Part shown: in pieces, positions 14,106-14,389 of the stretch
Layout: each line of letters starts with the position of its first letter
Position numbering within the stretch: position 1 is the stretch's first letter
Assembly: GCA_043777315.1 (NCBI GenBank)
Contig: JAYVPW010000186.1
Location: forward strand, 1 to 14,389
From: CAIURC01 sp043777315
GTDB taxonomy: Bacteria; Verrucomicrobiota; Verrucomicrobiia; Chthoniobacterales; Chthoniobacteraceae
Direction: 5' to 3'
Length of the DNA stretch: 14,389 nt
Translations under genes and position numbers: made by a program
Notes under the pieces: generated by a model
Database searches by the model: none
Told to the model about the DNA's origin: nothing
What the model saw: the letters and a program-made list of their open reading frames with translations, nothing else

Positions 14106-14387
14106 TCAACCCAGGACGCCCCCGAGAGCGTCGAGGATGGGGATATTTTGCTCGCCAAGCGCGGCGAATGCGGCGTGGAGATCGTCGGGGTGAATGGCTG
14201 GCACAGCCTCGCGACCGGGGATGGTCACGCCGTTTGGCATGGTGCGCGCTGGCACGGCAGGCTGCTCCGGGATACCATCCTTGCGGGCGGTAGCGACGCG
14301 TTGCGCGATGCTGAGGATTTGCTGGAGCAGTTGGCGCGCGGCCCTGTCTGCGGCGGCGGCGGCGGTGTCGATGATTTGTAGTGGCAT
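14106..14387 (-). CDS. 93-aa hypothetical protein at the window edge
   Basis: The ATG at 14387-14385 (MPLQIIDTAAAAADRAARQLL) is only two bases from the window edge, so a longer protein cannot be excluded. Residues 1-35 form an Ala-rich amphipathic helix; the middle is Pro-rich (IPEQPAVPARTMPNGVTIP), and the end is again helical (DDLHAAFAALGEQNIPILDAL). No TM segment or recognised domain. It precedes the holin-like gene by 16 bases and may be the last gene of an upstream structural group or the first of the lysis group. Confidence 0.6.
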   Translation of the reverse strand: MPLQIIDTAAAAADRAARQLLQQILSIAQRVATARKDGIPEQPAVPARTMPNGVTIPGREAVPAIHPDDLHAAFAALGEQNIPILDALGGVLG

Positions 14388-14389
14388 GG

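Overview
The window reads as part of the genome of a tailed dsDNA phage or prophage from a GC-rich, double-membraned (Gram-negative-type) bacterium. The best anchors are an N4-gp56-like (DUF4043-type) major capsid protein preceded by a scaffold-like protein, a GH24/pesticin-type muramidase, and a lysis-like group of small membrane proteins. I cannot place the host firmly. The GC-rich codons, the REP-like palindrome at 2853-2899 and the glycine-rich 'GGGGTGATATA' repeats remind me of Verrucomicrobiota/Planctomycetes-type genomes, but this is an impression and not a search result. No integrase, att site, tRNA, rRNA, CRISPR array or insertion sequence is visible, so lytic phage and prophage cannot be told apart.

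Layout. Plus strand, 1-2760: the C-terminal part of a very large phage protein that begins before the window, then a 39-residue Lys/Ala/Pro-rich miniprotein. These converge at about 2761-2882 on a long minus-strand block that fills the rest (14387 down to 2883). Read in its own direction the block holds: a 93-aa unknown; a lysis-like group (97-aa holin-like protein, 70-aa one-TM protein, 220-aa lipoprotein that also has a C-terminal TM segment, 200-aa endolysin); a 79-aa basic protein; the 384-aa scaffold-like protein; the 528-aa major capsid protein; a hairpin terminator candidate; a 151-aa coiled-coil protein; a 322-aa possible head-tail adaptor; an 85-aa basic protein; a 780-aa repeat-bearing structural protein; and four further unknowns of 123, 339, 132 and 73 aa.

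The minus-strand genes are tightly packed. Several join by GTGA, ATGA or TAATG overlaps, which fixes their starts and suggests translational coupling. Most starts lack a visible Shine-Dalgarno and sit behind pyrimidine- or C/A-rich leaders; the clear exception is AGGTGG before the 339-aa gene. The probable programme is: lysis genes and scaffold/capsid are transcribed together, with a hairpin after the capsid gene, followed by connector and tail or surface genes, while the giant (possibly ejected) protein is made from the opposite strand.

The most unusual points are the spanin-like protein that carries both a lipobox and a C-terminal TM segment, the secretion-signal-like N terminus and extra internal segment of the capsid protein, the eight-copy glycine-rich repeat block inside the 780-aa protein, and several small DNA-level structures: a 16-bp tandem duplication that leaves the protein unchanged, a 19-bp sequence found at two gene starts, a distant 10-bp inverted repeat, and REP-like hairpins. 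I found no clear novel multi-gene defence or enzymatic system.
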